Below, piece after piece: positions 34,786 to 46,185 of a stretch of 64,000 bases of DNA (its first letter is position 1; each line of letters opens with the position of its first letter). The notes under the pieces were generated by a model. The model was not told where the DNA came from, ran no database searches, and saw only the letters and a program-made list of their open reading frames with translations. Source of the stretch: Rusavskia elegans (lineage: Eukaryota; Ascomycota; Lecanoromycetes; Teloschistales; Teloschistaceae); contig SAUG01000007.1 of assembly GCA_011316305.1 (NCBI GenBank), positions 434,001 to 498,000 of the forward strand, written 5' to 3'. The translations under genes were made by a program, and so were the position numbers.

Positions 34786-36454
34786 CTATTGTTGAAGGTG
34801 GCACATACTGTTTTGAAACACAGAACAGACTCCACTGACTTCGTTCGTGATCCTTGAACTCACTTTGTCCAAGAAAGGACGATCGAAATAATACCAATTG
34901 GCAGTCATGAAGTCGGTCGTTTCCACCGCTCTCAGACAAATCGGCTGCTCGTGCACCCTCTTATCTCCCATGACACCCACGACTTGGATGGGCAGCAGAG
35001 CCGCATATGCTTGGCTGATCTTGCGGTAGAGTCCTGCTGCGATGATTTCCTCAATGAATATACGGTCTGCTTGACGTGTGATATCAACCTGACTTGGGGT
35101 GACTTCGCCCAGAGTACGGATAGCTAGGCCCGGGCCGGGAAAAGGATGACGCCAAACCAGTTCTTCGGGAATGCCCAGCTTGGTTCCTAGTATACGAACC
35201 TCGTCCTTGAACAGCTCACGGAGGGGTTCAATGAGCTTCAGGTGCATGGCAGCTGGAAGTCCACCAACGTTGTGGTGGGTCTTGATCGTCTGTGACGGCC
35301 CTCGAAACGCTATGCTTTCGATGACATCCGGGTACAAGGTTCCTTGTAAGAGCCACTCGATGTCTCCAGCATTGGGAGTACCTGCGGCCTCCTTCGCAAT
35401 TTTGAGTGCAGTGTCTTGGAAGACCTCGATGAAGTTTTTTCCGATAATCTTGCGCTTTTTCTCCGGGTCCAGTACCCCTTTCAGATCGGTGAGGAACCTC
35501 TCACTCGCGTCGATAACGGTCAAGTTGATCCCTAGATGTGAAGTCAGGGTTTGATGAACAGTCTCCGCTTCCTTGTGGCGAAGCAAGCCGTTGTTGACAA
35601 GTACAGCGTGAAATCGATCCCCAACTGCTTCATGCATGAGTTTGGCAGCTACAGTGGAGTCGACCCCACCACTGACGGCCCCGATGACCTGCCCCTTTTC
35701 TCCTACCAAGGCTCGGATTCTGGAGATCTCTGTGCCCACAAATTCGTCCATGGTCCAATGCTGTTGGGCTTTGCAGATATGCACAGCATAGTTCTCGAGC
35801 ATCCTAGTCCCATGGAAGGTATGCGTTACTTCTGGATGAAACTGTATGCCATAGTAGGGTTTGGAATTGTGAGCGATGCCCGCAAAAGGTGCGTTGCTCG
35901 TCTTGGCAATGGTTGAGAAGGATTCCGGGAGATGCGACAGCTTGTCACCATGCGACATCCAGACATCAACTCCATTGGGCACATCTTGGAAGAACACATT
36001 CACCGAGGAGGCGCTGCCTTCCCCTTGCTCGAAGGTAAGTTTGGCGTGGCCGTATTCTCTCTTCTCTCCGGCTAGAACATTCTGCTGATCGTGCTGCCAA
36101 GCCATTTCTTGCAAACCGTAGCATACACCCAGGATCGGAACGTCAAGATCGAATATTGCCGGATCGACATGGGGCGCGTTCGAATCATACACTGAATAAG
36201 GCCCTCCAGAGAGGATGACACCCTTTGGCCGAAAGGGGAGGTCTGCGATGCGCTGGGTACATGGTAACAGTTCACTATAGATATTCAAATCTCGCAGCCT
36301 TCGGATGATGAGATGGGAGTATCTGAGTTTGTCATTTCGAGCTCACTTACCACGTCCCATCTCGAAGCACTTACTGTGAGCCGAAGTCGAGGACTAACAG
36401 AGTATCAAATAGCTTGTGCGGCGCCTCTTTTTCACTGGTATCATTGGCAGTCAT
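34786..36454 (-). CDS. GUA1: GMP synthase (glutamine-hydrolysing), with altered C-terminus
   Basis: Makes GMP from XMP, glutamine and ATP in the cytosol, the last step of de novo GMP synthesis. Exons 36375-36454 and 34786-36322 are joined by a 52 bp intron that splits the Gln of LDFGSQYSH. The product is 538 residues, a normal length. The glutamine amidotransferase domain carries Cys94 (ILGVCYGLQ), His189 and Glu191 (GIQFHPEV). The PP-loop SGGVDS is at about 244-249. The dimerisation domain follows with [12 protein letters not shown] and [14 protein letters not shown]. The end is odd: after SSRITNEV the family normally has a GVNRVVYD-like stretch and a final KPP.TIEWE tail, but here [16 protein letters not shown] precedes the stop. 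A GTATGT at the end could be a donor to an unseen exon. It is divergent from BCP1. Confidence 0.94.
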
Positions 36455-36988
36455 TGTACCTGCTGTGGATCCGCGAACGATCAGGCCTGAAAGTGAAAAT
36501 CAGAAATATCGTTCAGGAAGAATTAGCGGTCTGTTCGTGGTTCTGGTGAAGAAGGAGAAGGAGAAGAAGAGGAAAAAGAACAAGTGACTGCGAGGCATAC
36601 ATAGCAGTGAACATTCCACTACATTGAGCCATCGGTGGAAGCATGCATTACAAGCAACTGTTAAGCAGACTTTAACAAGTACAACGAACCGTTATTTGAT
36701 CTAGTTGAGCTAGTGTATTCAACGATTGTGTGATTTGCTTGTCCATGTTCACACTCTGATAGGCTAAGATGCTTGGTTTCGAAAGCTCAAGCTCTTCGCT
36801 AAATAAATAGCTATCTTATGACTTATCGACGCGGGTACACCCGAGGGCCGAGGCGGCCTAGTTGGTGAGGTTAGCTTGGGCATCCCCCACGTGCTTGCGC
36901 CGACGCTGGTGGCTTCGTGAATATAAATTATATTAGCCCTGGATCACTCGCCACCAAGTTCACGCAACAACAGTTACAGCTACACAAG
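36455..36988. promoter_or_regulatory. Divergent promoter region of GUA1 and BCP1
   Basis: 534 bases between two divergent starts. Near GUA1 there is a purine tract at about 36545-36580 (GAAGGAGAAGGAGAAGAAG), which is a pyrimidine tract on the GUA1 strand, as often seen before highly expressed fungal genes. Near BCP1 a CACGTG E-box lies at 36888-36893. Roles of both are inferred. Confidence 0.5.
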
Positions 36989-38042
36989 ATGGCGAAGCGC
37001 AAACACGTCGAGGACGACCTGGAGAACAGCGCTGACGGGGACGATTCTGAGCAAGAGTTTAGTGGCCTGGAAGAAAGTAGTAGCGAGGGCAGTGAAGATG
37101 TATAGTCCTTCCCCTTCTCAACCAGACATCTTAATTAACGTGTGCGAAGGAGTACGACGAGATTCGAGTGGAATTCGAATGGTTCGATCCTCAGAAGCAG
37201 GATTTTGAAGGATTTCAAATGCTTCTCCGCCAACTCCTCGGCACTGATGCATCCTTTTTCCACTTGGGGGCCATTGCAGATCTGATCTTGGAACAAAAGC
37301 TATTGGGGTCGACTGTAAAGACAGATGGCAATGAAGGCGATCCCCACTCGCTACTGACAGTACTAAACCTCAAGCAGCACAGAGTATGATTGATCGAGCC
37401 TTTTACTATTAGACTTGGCTAAAATCCTGGTAGAACAGACCTGTGATTAAGTCTCTCGTTGACTATCTTCTCGACCGTGCTTCAACCAACTCAAGCCTGT
37501 CACCTTTGATAAGCTTGTTACCCGCTAACAGTGGCAATGAGGTCGGGCTGATCCTGTCTGAGCGGTGGGTCAACATCGCAACAGAAGTTGTGCCTCCTAT
37601 GTACGAAATGCTTTTGGAGGAGATCGAATGGGCAGTCAATGACAAGGAGCCTTACACCTTTACACATTACTTGATCTGGTCAAAGATCTACCACGCCGTT
37701 CCTTCAACGCTTGATGAAACCACGAATCGCCCAATGAAGAAGATGAGGCCGGAATCAAACAAAGATGTAGACGACGGGCAGAGCATGTACTACTTTCATC
37801 CTGAAGATGAGGTTCTTCACCGCTACGCCTTGCTTTATGGGAACTTCGATTATAAGACGCCGGTACCAGAGGGTGACTCGCGAAACGCATTTCAGGATTT
37901 TGGCGTCACGCCACATGGCCACCTCATCCTGATAGATGCTGCAGCATTGAAGTCAGCTGTCAAAGCGTTGAAGACGGAATTCCCCTTCCTACCGACGACT
38001 TCAGGGGCGATCATGGACGAATCGTGGTCCACTACTCCCTGA
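36989..38042 (+). CDS. BCP1: BCP1, nuclear BCCIP-family protein
   Basis: In yeast Bcp1 works in nuclear export of Mss4 and in chaperoning ribosomal protein Rpl23; BCCIP is the animal relative. Exons 36989-37099, 37150-37383 and 37434-38042 join in phase to 317 residues. The N-terminus is an acidic, Ser-rich tail after MAKRKHVEDDLE. The family core follows: EFEWFDPQKQDFEGFQMLLR, HSLLTVLNLKQHR, PVIKSLVDYLL, then the late YYFHPEDEVLHRYA. The third exon uses a TAG acceptor at 37431-37433, chosen because it keeps phase. An in-frame upstream ATG at 36917 would add 24 residues unlike the family, so 36989 is preferred. The stop is 58 bases from the end of the convergent ARO7 gene. Confidence 0.93.
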
Positions 38043-38100
38043 AGCACGCACTCATGGTTACGACTTGGCTCACTCTGCCAGTGGCTGGTCCATCGCTATG

Positions 38101-39008
38101 TCAGGCACTCCACGGCGTTCCTTCCAGTCGCTGCATCAAATACTCGATCTCGACCAATTTGGTCAAGGGGATGACAGTCTCCTACAAGGTGAGTTAGTCA
38201 TTGCGGTGCACCTAGAGAATGACAGCCTACTTACCTTGTACATCCGTACAACAGCATCCACATCGATTTTACCTTCGCCTCCAAGACCATTGCTTGGGTC
38301 CGTCCCGTACGCCTTGGCCTTCAACTTCAATCTTTCCAGTAGCTTCTTCTCGACCGTCTCGTTGGTAATGGCAGCATGAAGTCCATCTCTATCCGCTGCC
38401 CGAATGAGTCCGACAAAGCGATCGGTCTCCTGTCGAAACTTGGACTCTGCAACGAACTTGCCAAAATGGATTCTTCGAGAGAGTGCCTGTAACAACGCAA
38501 CGTCGCAGGTTGCAGCGGATCCATAGTTCTCTTCGGTCTCTCCTCGATCCTCTTTTCCGAATTGTCGACATGCACTGGGCAGAATGACATGAATGTACTT
38601 CTCTTTTAGATCTTTGTTGACATCCACGTCATTCGGGTGGAGGATTTGAGGGTAATGCAAAGGCTGTAGGATCGGTGATTGAAGAGCACTGGGAAAGAAC
38701 GGATATTCGTCAGGCGACTGATAGCGTCGGACCAGCGACTGTAGACTCTCCTGCTCACGCAGCATCCAATCGAACAAGCTTAGATCGCTCCCCGGTATTT
38801 TGACTCCTCCCGGCTTGTAGATGGTTGGGTTAGGAGGGAATTGCACTCGCTCTATTAAGTGAAAAGTGATCGTGTCCTCAAGACGCCTGGCATCCTCATC
38901 AGGCTCGCATCAGATTATATCGGCTGGAGCTTCTCACATGAGTTGGAAGCGTATGTTTTCCAGATCCAAAGCTTTCGAGGCATCAGAGAGATCTATCGCA
39001 GCATCCAT
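38101..39008 (-). CDS. ARO7: Chorismate mutase (AroQ, eukaryotic allosteric type)
   Basis: Converts chorismate to prephenate, the first step committed to Phe and Tyr. Exons 38938-39008, 38235-38886 and 38101-38181 give 267 residues, normal for fungal Aro7. The start MDAAIDLSDASKALDL leads to the family segment LENIRFQLMRLEDTITFHLI. The middle has FPPNPTIYKPGG and DWMLREQE. Later parts include the FGKFVAESKF helix and the C-terminal VIPLTKLVEIEYLMQRLE. The last exon starts after TTGTAG at 38182, the only acceptor restoring YK-ETVIPLTK. In relatives the enzyme is activated by Trp and inhibited by Tyr; I did not identify the regulatory residues individually. Confidence 0.95.
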
Positions 39009-39358
39009 CGTCTGTTAATCTGAATGTTTTCAGATTTGAAAATACCAAAGACCCGAAGTTCCTTATCCCATTGATGTTCCTCAAAAGAATATCAAAGTTC
39101 TATCAAGGGGTTGAAGGGAAGAAAATGAAAACGAGGGACCATATACTCCCCGACTGGGAGATCAATTGTCTTACAGTACAATTCACTCTTTGAGAGTGCA
39201 AAATGACGTTCATTGCTCAAAACGGCAGGGCTGTCGTCACATGCCGCTAGCATGTTTACAATACCCCTGTCAATCAAGATCGCTACCTCGAGTAAAGGTC
39301 TTGAGGCTTTGAGACCCTGATGGTGTGACAGGTTTCTCAACATTCAAACTCCTACTTG
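39009..39358. promoter_or_regulatory. Divergent promoter region of ARO7 and MDV1
   Basis: 350 bases between the two starts. Short antisense ORFs here show no family features and are discounted. No Gcn4-type TGACTCA site was noticed. Confidence 0.45.
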
Positions 39359-41473
39359 ATGGCAAGTCGCGATGGCTATGCGCAAGACCGCCATCGCAGA
39401 AGAGTCTCAGGCGAGGATTCTCTTCTGGGCACAGGTCTTTCGGTGAGCTCACACGTTATCTACCTGCTACACTCCGCTAAGCAAAGGGCAGACCAGGCAG
39501 ATCGAAGCTTTTGGACGGAAGGTGACAACGACTGCCAATCATTTGATGGGCCCTTTGAGCGATCCCAGCAGTAGTCTTCACTATCAACATGCAATGACAG
39601 AGTTGCAAAAAGAGCTCCGCAAACCGGGTATCCAGCAAAGGGTCTTTTCATATGCGAAAGCATCTCCAACAGAGCTTGTCCGCTCAAAGCTCTCGACCAC
39701 CGAAATCCAACATCGAGCGCTCACTTATCTCCCGGATGATCTGCTCAGAAACATCCCCGAGAACGAGAATGTCTACTCTCTGTTCCAAGGCTTCCAGGCT
39801 ACCGTACCGGAGGAAGACGAAGAGGAAGATCAGCACTCGCGAAAGCGGCATCAAAAGTCGGATCCTAGGGCCCGGAAGTTGCTGGAGGAGCGCGTCCTGG
39901 GATCGAACGAACCCCCTTCATTGACCAGCGTGAGAAAGGATAGAGATAAAACCAACCATCGTTTGGAGATGATGACGGTCCGTAAGAATATGTGCTCCGC
40001 AGAGATCCGGGAGATCGATAATAAGATATCCAATCTAAACACCATGCGCAAGATTGTTCTGGATCGGCTTGGAGACATAGAGCAAGACGAGCTTCAACTT
40101 GAGCAAGAACTGCTCGAGCTCGACGACAAGTTCGAAGAAATGGTAGAGGAATATGATGACGCCGCAACGCTGGGTAATGCTGTGACGCCCCCTACGGAAG
40201 TGGATCCAGAAGCTACTACTCCTGATCATGATACTCCAGACATGAACGAGTCCTTCATGTCTGCCTCGATCTACGAGAAACTGCCTTCGCCAAAAAGCAG
40301 TAAACGACAAAAACCGACCCGGCGGAAATCCGTGCCCATCCGCCATGAGCACTTTGAGCCTGGGTCGAATATCAGGGAACTTCAAGCGCACAATGATATA
40401 ATCACCGCATTAGACTTCGATGTGCCCTTTGGTTCAATGGTCACGGCTGCCCTGGACGACACTGTACGAGTATGGGACATGAATCTCGAGAGGTGTATTG
40501 GGCTGTTGGAGGGTCATCATGCTTCAGTGCGATGCCTGCAGGTCGAGGATAATATCGTCGCAACTGGATCAATGGATGCATCAATACGACTATGGGATCT
40601 CAGCAAGGCAGATTATTCACCACGGCATGATAGATTCACCAAGGGCAATGAGGATCCGGAGGAAAACGATATCGCTGACGAGCCTCGGACGCCACAATCG
40701 TCCAGCACGCAAGATTGCCCGCTGTTTTCCCTTGAAGCCCACGTCGACGAAGTAACAGCGTTGCATTTTCGAGGAGATGTATTAGTCTCGGGTTCGGCGG
40801 ACAAGACACTGAGGCAATGGGACTTGGTGAAAGGGCGATGCGTGCAGACGCTGGATGTGTTGTGGGCAGCGGCTCAAGCTTCGGCCACCATGAACTCGGG
40901 CGATGGGCAATGGCGAGCTTCCGGACGCTTACCCGACGCTTCAGCCGACTTTGTCGGAGCGCTGCAATGCTTCGATGCGGCGCTGGCTTGTGGGACAGCC
41001 GATGGCATGGTTCGTCTATGGGACCTGCGAAGTGGCCAAGTGCACCGGAGCCTAGTAGGTCACACGGGACCTGTGACATGTCTACAGTTTGATGATGTAC
41101 ATCTGGTCACTGGAAGCTTGGACCGCAGTATAAGGGTAGGGGCCGAGTCGAGTGATGGACATGAGCGTCGAATAAAGGCTAACAACATCTTTCACAGATC
41201 TGGGATCTTCGGACAGGGTCCATCTATGATGCCTATGCGTACGACAATCCTGTAACAAGCATGATGTTTGATTCCAGACGGATCATCTCTGCTGCAGGGG
41301 AAAATGTTGTGAAGATCTACGACAAGACGGATGGGCAACATTGGGACTGTGGTGCAGGTATGGCGCCAGAAAAGGACGCACAACAGCCAGCTACGGTGGA
41401 GAAGGTCAGGATTAAGGATGGGTACCTTACTGAGGGCCGCAAAGACGGTGTTGTAGGTATCTGGACCTGCTAA
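39359..41473 (+). CDS. MDV1: Mitochondrial division protein 1 (WD40 fission adaptor)
   Basis: Mdv1 links the outer-membrane receptor Fis1 to the dynamin Dnm1 during mitochondrial fission. Exons 39359-39442, 39492-41135 and 41198-41473 give 667 residues. The second exon start was placed to give [15 protein letters not shown], which matches the N-terminal pattern of the family. The Fis1-binding region with helical LQKEL and [13 protein letters not shown] comes first. A heptad-rich coiled coil follows near residues 185-235 ([20 protein letters not shown]). Seven WD-type repeats begin near 320 ([48 protein letters not shown]) and end GVVGIWTC. The third exon restores [12 protein letters not shown]. 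It is transcribed away from ARO7. Confidence 0.94.
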
Positions 41474-41797
41474 ATTGGCGCAAGCAGTCCAAAACAGAGA
41501 CTTTGTATATCCTTCAAAGCGCACCAAAAGAAGTACTTACTTCACACCAGCAGAACTGTACAGTCTCTCTAGTCCACGGTTTGTGAAGATCGTGAACTGG
41601 TTTGAGTCTGTAAACTCCCCCCAAAAGTGATGCTCTTAGGTTCACCTATTGAACTCCCGAGTCCTAACCCCTAAGAAAAGCGCGCGCCAGGCGCGTGTCA
41701 CGTCAAGAACAGCAGCCCTGCAATAAGGCTGAGATATCAGATTTCCAGAACCAAAAAATTTAGGAAGCCAATATTAGTCTCCAAACACCAAGTAAAG
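41474..41797. other. Intergenic between MDV1 and CCT1
   Basis: 324 bases between two same-strand genes. They hold the MDV1 3' end and the CCT1 promoter. A GCGCGCCAGGCGCG palindrome-like stretch lies at about 41681-41695. No ORF or RNA gene was seen. Confidence 0.45.
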
Positions 41798-43780
41798 ATG
41801 GCAGGTATATTCGAACAGCCACGAAATGCAGGGACGCTCTGTAAGTGATTTTGTCTCGGTTTTCCGTTCCTGCTGACGAAAGCAACCTCAGTTCTTGGCG
41901 GCCAGAAAATCAGCGGAGCCGATATACGAGATCAAAATGGTATACAGCTGAACCCTTGCTCTGTATTGTGCCAACCCGTTGATCCTTAATCAGTTCACGC
42001 AACGCAGGCGATCGCGAATGTAGTGAAGAGCTCCTTTGGCCCCTCTGGATTGGATAAGATGATGGTTGATGACATCGGAGTATGTCAGTCTTGAATCTGC
42101 TGGTTGTATATGAGCTGAGGCGCGCTAGGAAGTCACAGTAACAAATGATGGAGCCACAATATTAAGTCTTCTTGAGGTCGAACATCCAGCTGGAAGGATA
42201 CTGGTGGATCTGGCCCAGCAGCAAGATCGAGAGGTAGGCCAACGTGAAAATCTAGAGATACCACTACATATTGATCAACAATTCAGGTTGGGGATGGTAC
42301 CACCTCGGTGGTCATCATAGCAGCAGAGCTCCTCCGTCGCGCCAATGAACTCGTGAAGAACCGAATACATCCAACCACAATCATAACAGGCTACAGATTA
42401 GCTCTCCGTGAAGCTGTCAAGTACATGTCCGAGAATATCAGTACCAGAGTGGAATCGCTTGGTCGAGAGTCTCTCATCAACATTGCCAAAACATCAATGT
42501 CTTCCAAAATCATCGGATCTGATAGCGACTTCTTCTCCAACCTGGTTGTCGACGCAATGCAATCCGTGAGAACCACCAATAATCGTGGTGAAATAAAGTA
42601 TCCCGTCAAAGCTGTAAACGTCCTCAAAGCGCACGGTGCCTCCGCTACCGAATCGGTTCTCGTTAAAGGCTATGCGCTCAACTGTACCGTTGCCTCTCAA
42701 GCAATGAAAACGCGCATCACCGACGCCAAGATCGCCGTCCTGGACATGAATCTCCAAAAGGAGCGCATGAAGCTCGGTGTCAATATCACCATCGACGACC
42801 CCTCCCAACTCGAACAGATCCGTGCCCGAGAGGCTTCAATTGTCACCGAGCGCGTGTCCATGATCCTCAAGTCCGGCGCAAATGTCCTCTTCACCACCAA
42901 GGGCATCGACGACCTCGTCCTTAAACTCTTCATCGAAAAAGGCGCCATGGCCGTCCGCCGCGCAAAGAAGGAAGACCTCCGGCGCATCGCCAAAGCCACC
43001 GGCGCAACCCTCATTTCTTCTCTCAGCGACCTGAACGGCGATGAAAAATTCGAAGCCTCGAATCTCGGTCACGCCGACGAAGTCGTCCAAGAGCGCATTT
43101 CGGACGACGAATGCATCCTCGTCAAAGGCACGAAAGCATTCACCTCCGCCTCCATCATCCTGCGCGGGAGCAACGAATACCAACTCGACGAAATGGAACG
43201 CTCGGTCCACGACTCCCTCTCGGCCGTCAAACGCACCCTCGAATCCGGTTCCATCGTGCCTGGCGGCGGCGCCGTGGAAACGGCATTGCACATCTACCTC
43301 GAAGAATTCGCCCTATCAGTCGGCAGCAGAGAACAACTGGCCATTGGTGAATTCGCGCAAACGCTTCTCGTCGTCCCCAAAACCCTTGCGACCAACGCCG
43401 CGAAGGACAGTGCGGAACTCGTCGCTCAACTACGCTCTTATCACGCCTCCTCACAGCGACTCTCAGATGAATCAACAACTCAAGGTCCACCGTCATCACC
43501 ATCAAAGGGTCAAAAGGGTTCGGCGGCGCAGCAGGAACCGTCGAAGGAGGAGAAGCTGATGGCGAAGAGGCGGGGATATAGGAATTATGGGCTGGATCTC
43601 AGCAGGGGGAAAGTAGTGGATATGGTGAAGGTGGGGGTCATGGAGCCGAGCATGAGTAAAGTGCGGCAGTTGAAGAGCGCGGTGGAGGCTTGTATTGCTA
43701 TTATGAGGATAGATACGCTGATCAAGCTGGATCCGGAAAAGAGAGGTGGAGATGGGGATCCGCACGGGGGGATGATGTAG
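41798..43780 (+). CDS. TCP1: T-complex chaperonin subunit alpha (CCT1)
   Basis: One of eight subunits of the cytosolic TRiC/CCT ring that folds actin, tubulin and others with ATP. Five exons read in phase: 41798-41840, 41892-41939, 41994-42079, 42129-42233 and 42287-43780, giving 591 residues. Signature parts are [42 protein letters not shown], the nucleotide-binding VGDGTTS at about 95-101, and [11 protein letters not shown] late on. Alpha identity follows from [22 protein letters not shown] and NYGLDL. A Ser/Pro/Lys/Gln-rich stretch of about 40 residues near 490-530 ([20 protein letters not shown]) makes it somewhat longer than the usual roughly 560 residues. The C-terminus ends in Gly and Met (GDPHGGMM). 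Confidence 0.96.
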
Positions 43781-44036
43781 ATGGATATGGAGCAATGTTA
43801 TCTACCTGCCTACCTTATCCCTCCATCTGCTAAGGTCTCAGGATCATTGGAAGCCGTCAGCAACAGCGCGGAACGAGGCTTTTTTCTCGGTATTCGAGCG
43901 AGATATGAACCACGAGCCTCCACCTGAGTCCATGTTCTCGAAATGCCAATCATACATGCCCAACAATGTGCCTCTGCTACCCTTCCCCGGCTCAGCTGGC
44001 CTGATGAGGACGAATTGGTTGAGACTGGGTCAGCGA
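43781..44036. other. Region downstream of the aldo-keto reductase pseudogene
   Basis: About 256 bases between the CCT1 stop and the decayed reductase. A minus-strand open stretch (QLSRGRVAEAHCWACMIGIS) could be the last exon of the reductase after a GTAAGT near 44065, but it does not resemble the family end. Assignment is left open. Confidence 0.35.
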
Positions 44037-45090
44037 TCAAGCTCCAACAGAAGAAAGCATAATGAAATTACTTACGAAAGGCCCTTCCACATAATCGAAC
44101 TTGCCAGACATATCGGTAAAGAGGACATCCTTCGGCCTCTTCGCTCCACTCTTCGCCATCGGGCTAATGAAATTAAGCCGATACCCCGGATAGAAATCCA
44201 CCGCCCCTTCAATCTCCGTCAAATGCTCTGCACTCAAATCCACACTCAACGCGTCAATATTCCCCTGCAGATGCTCGATCTTGCGGCCCACAACAGTAGG
44301 AAATACATAGGGCGCTTTATGCGATCTATACGCCAGCGCGACGCTCGTGAGGGTCGTATTCTTGGCTTTTGCGAGCTTTTCGAGCGCGGCGCTGACTTTG
44401 ACGTCTTTCTCCCGCGGCGGCGCCATGTTGCGGTCTTTGCCGGCGACGGCTTCGCGCTGTTCTCCGGTTTTGAAATTGCCGCCTCCGAGGGGACCCTAGG
44501 GCATGATGCCCATGCCTTCGGCCGCCCACATGGATAGGATATCGCGCTCGAAGTCGCGGTCTGCGGCGCTCCAGCGGCCTTCGTAGACGACGAATTGGCG
44601 GAGGCCTTTGTCACGGGCGTACTCGTTGGCTTTCGTGACGATCCAGGCGGGAGTGTCACTGATGCCGAGGTAGAGGACTTTGCCTTAGACGGTGTCGAGG
44701 GAATGCATGAGCTCGGGGGATGCTGGTGGTGAAGCGCCACCAGTGGACGAACATGATGTCGATGTAGTGGGTTTGGAGCTTTTGTAGACTTGCTTGGAGG
44801 CTGAGGTTCAGGCTTTTGGTACCGTTACCGGTTGTGTTGGCGTGGATGATGCTGTCGAAGCCTTTGTAGGTTTCGCAGCCAAAGCCGTATTTGGTGGCTA
44901 CGACCATCTGATCTCGTAGCCCAGGCTTCGAGGCCAGCCATTCGCCGATCCACATTTCTGATTGCTCGTTCTGGTAGGTGTTGGCCGCATCGATGAAGTT
45001 TCCGCCCTGGTCCTTGTAGAAACCGAGGACTTCGAAAACGGTCTTTTTGTCCATTGCCTCCATGATTGGAGCCCTGGTTGTGGATGTCAA
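44037..45090 (-). pseudogene. Aldo-keto reductase pseudogene (fungal aryl-alcohol dehydrogenase-like)
   Basis: Intact relatives are NADP-dependent reductases of aromatic aldehydes. Homology is continuous but the frame is not. The 5' part reads MDKKTVFEVLGFYKDQGGNF, QNEQSEMWIGEWLA and HYIDIMFVHWWRFTTSIP. A run of five G at 44715-44719 (C on the coding strand) then shifts the frame. Homology continues as ELMHSLDTV, a TAA at 44685-44687, GKVLYLGISDTPAWIVTKAN, GRWSAADRDFERDI, GMGIMP, a TAG at 44496-44498, then GGGNFKTGEQREAVAGKDRN and VSAALEKLAKAKNTTLTSVA. Both stops are what a CpA to TpA change would make from Gln and Trp codons. The usual N-terminal 30 residues or so are also not found. Confidence 0.88.
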
Positions 45091-46185
45091 ATTGCATAGT
45101 GCTAAGAACAGTATTCCTCAATACAAGAGTAAAGCTCAAGAGATATAGAAGTAGGACTTCAACAATGGGAGGACAATCAAGAAGAAGCGGATACGGATGA
45201 GAGGTATTAATAATGAAGTGTCTATCTTAGTAGCGAAACCACCAGCTTGCTTTCAAAGCATCACCTACCTAGAGCACACCGTCGTCTACGCCGCTGGAAT
45301 AGCTGCTGCGGGAAGGCAGTACATCTTGGGCGCCATCCCGGATCGGAATGAACGAGGAAGCCATCTCAAGTCGATGTCGCCAGTCAGTCTTGAATATATG
45401 ATGTGAGTGGCAGACGGGCGTCTCGATGCCGGCCTTTAGCATGCTTCCATGACTTCGCCCACGCCATCGGGAATATTTATGCCGTCTGTAGTACAACAGG
45501 GTCTACAACAGTATTGAGCTGTCGTGCAGCGGTAAGGATTTAACGGAAGAGCAAGCGCCGGAACGCGCATCAATCCATAACGCCAGGGCCAATGAGAGCG
45601 ACTCCAGCAGTGCTCCAAGTGGAAATTCCGGGGAAGGATTTTGAAGGCACACGACGTACGAACGGGGTACTCTACATACAGTAGTGACTTGGTACCTGCA
45701 TGACCACCTGTGGGTTATCGCCGAGGTCCAGAAAAGGGTCTTATCGAGATATCGATGTACATTATTGGCGGCGATTCCCAGATAATCAGTGCATGGCCTC
45801 TACTACTCTCCCAGAGTTATAAGACTACCATCGCGCCAATCCCCATTAAAGTACTTTTAAGGTAGATATGCGCGGCCTAGCCACAAACTGAAGCGTACAA
45901 AGTAAATCTGTATATACATGTGAATAAAAGCATAAGCGTGACGGGAACGTCATCCGTCCAGCAATAAATACGAATGTCGAGCAACTACAATGCGTATAAA
46001 TGGGTATAGTGCAACGCAGAAACCGGAAGATGACACTGACAAAAGACATCAAACCCTGATCCATCGTGAAGCCCAACATTCGACCCAAACATTGGCTTCC
46101 AACCAGCACCACTTCTGCCAAAACACCCATGACGCCCTCGCCCATCATCGAGACATGAAAAACTTGACCGAACAAGTGTTGATGC
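45091..46185. other. Gene-free stretch between reductase pseudogene and SH3 gene
   Basis: About 1.1 kb. Short ORFs on both strands show no family resemblance. No tRNA, rRNA or repeat was recognised. It may contain remains of the promoter of the reductase pseudogene. Confidence 0.45.

Noticed and set aside
34482..34838. 118-codon plus-strand ORF near the GUA1 3' end
   Set aside because: No family features, and it overlaps the antisense of the GUA1 terminus and of the minus-strand open segment.
36841..36930. GC-rich stretch upstream of BCP1 checked as a tRNA gene
   Set aside because: No acceptor or T-arm pairing was found.
42836..43291. 151-codon minus-strand ORF and other long antisense ORFs across CCT1
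   Set aside because: They mirror the strongly conserved CCT1 exon on the other strand and follow from its C-ending codon bias.
44246..44740. 164-codon minus-strand ORF as a separate gene
   Set aside because: It is an out-of-frame reading of the aldo-keto reductase pseudogene; the true homology lies in the other frames.
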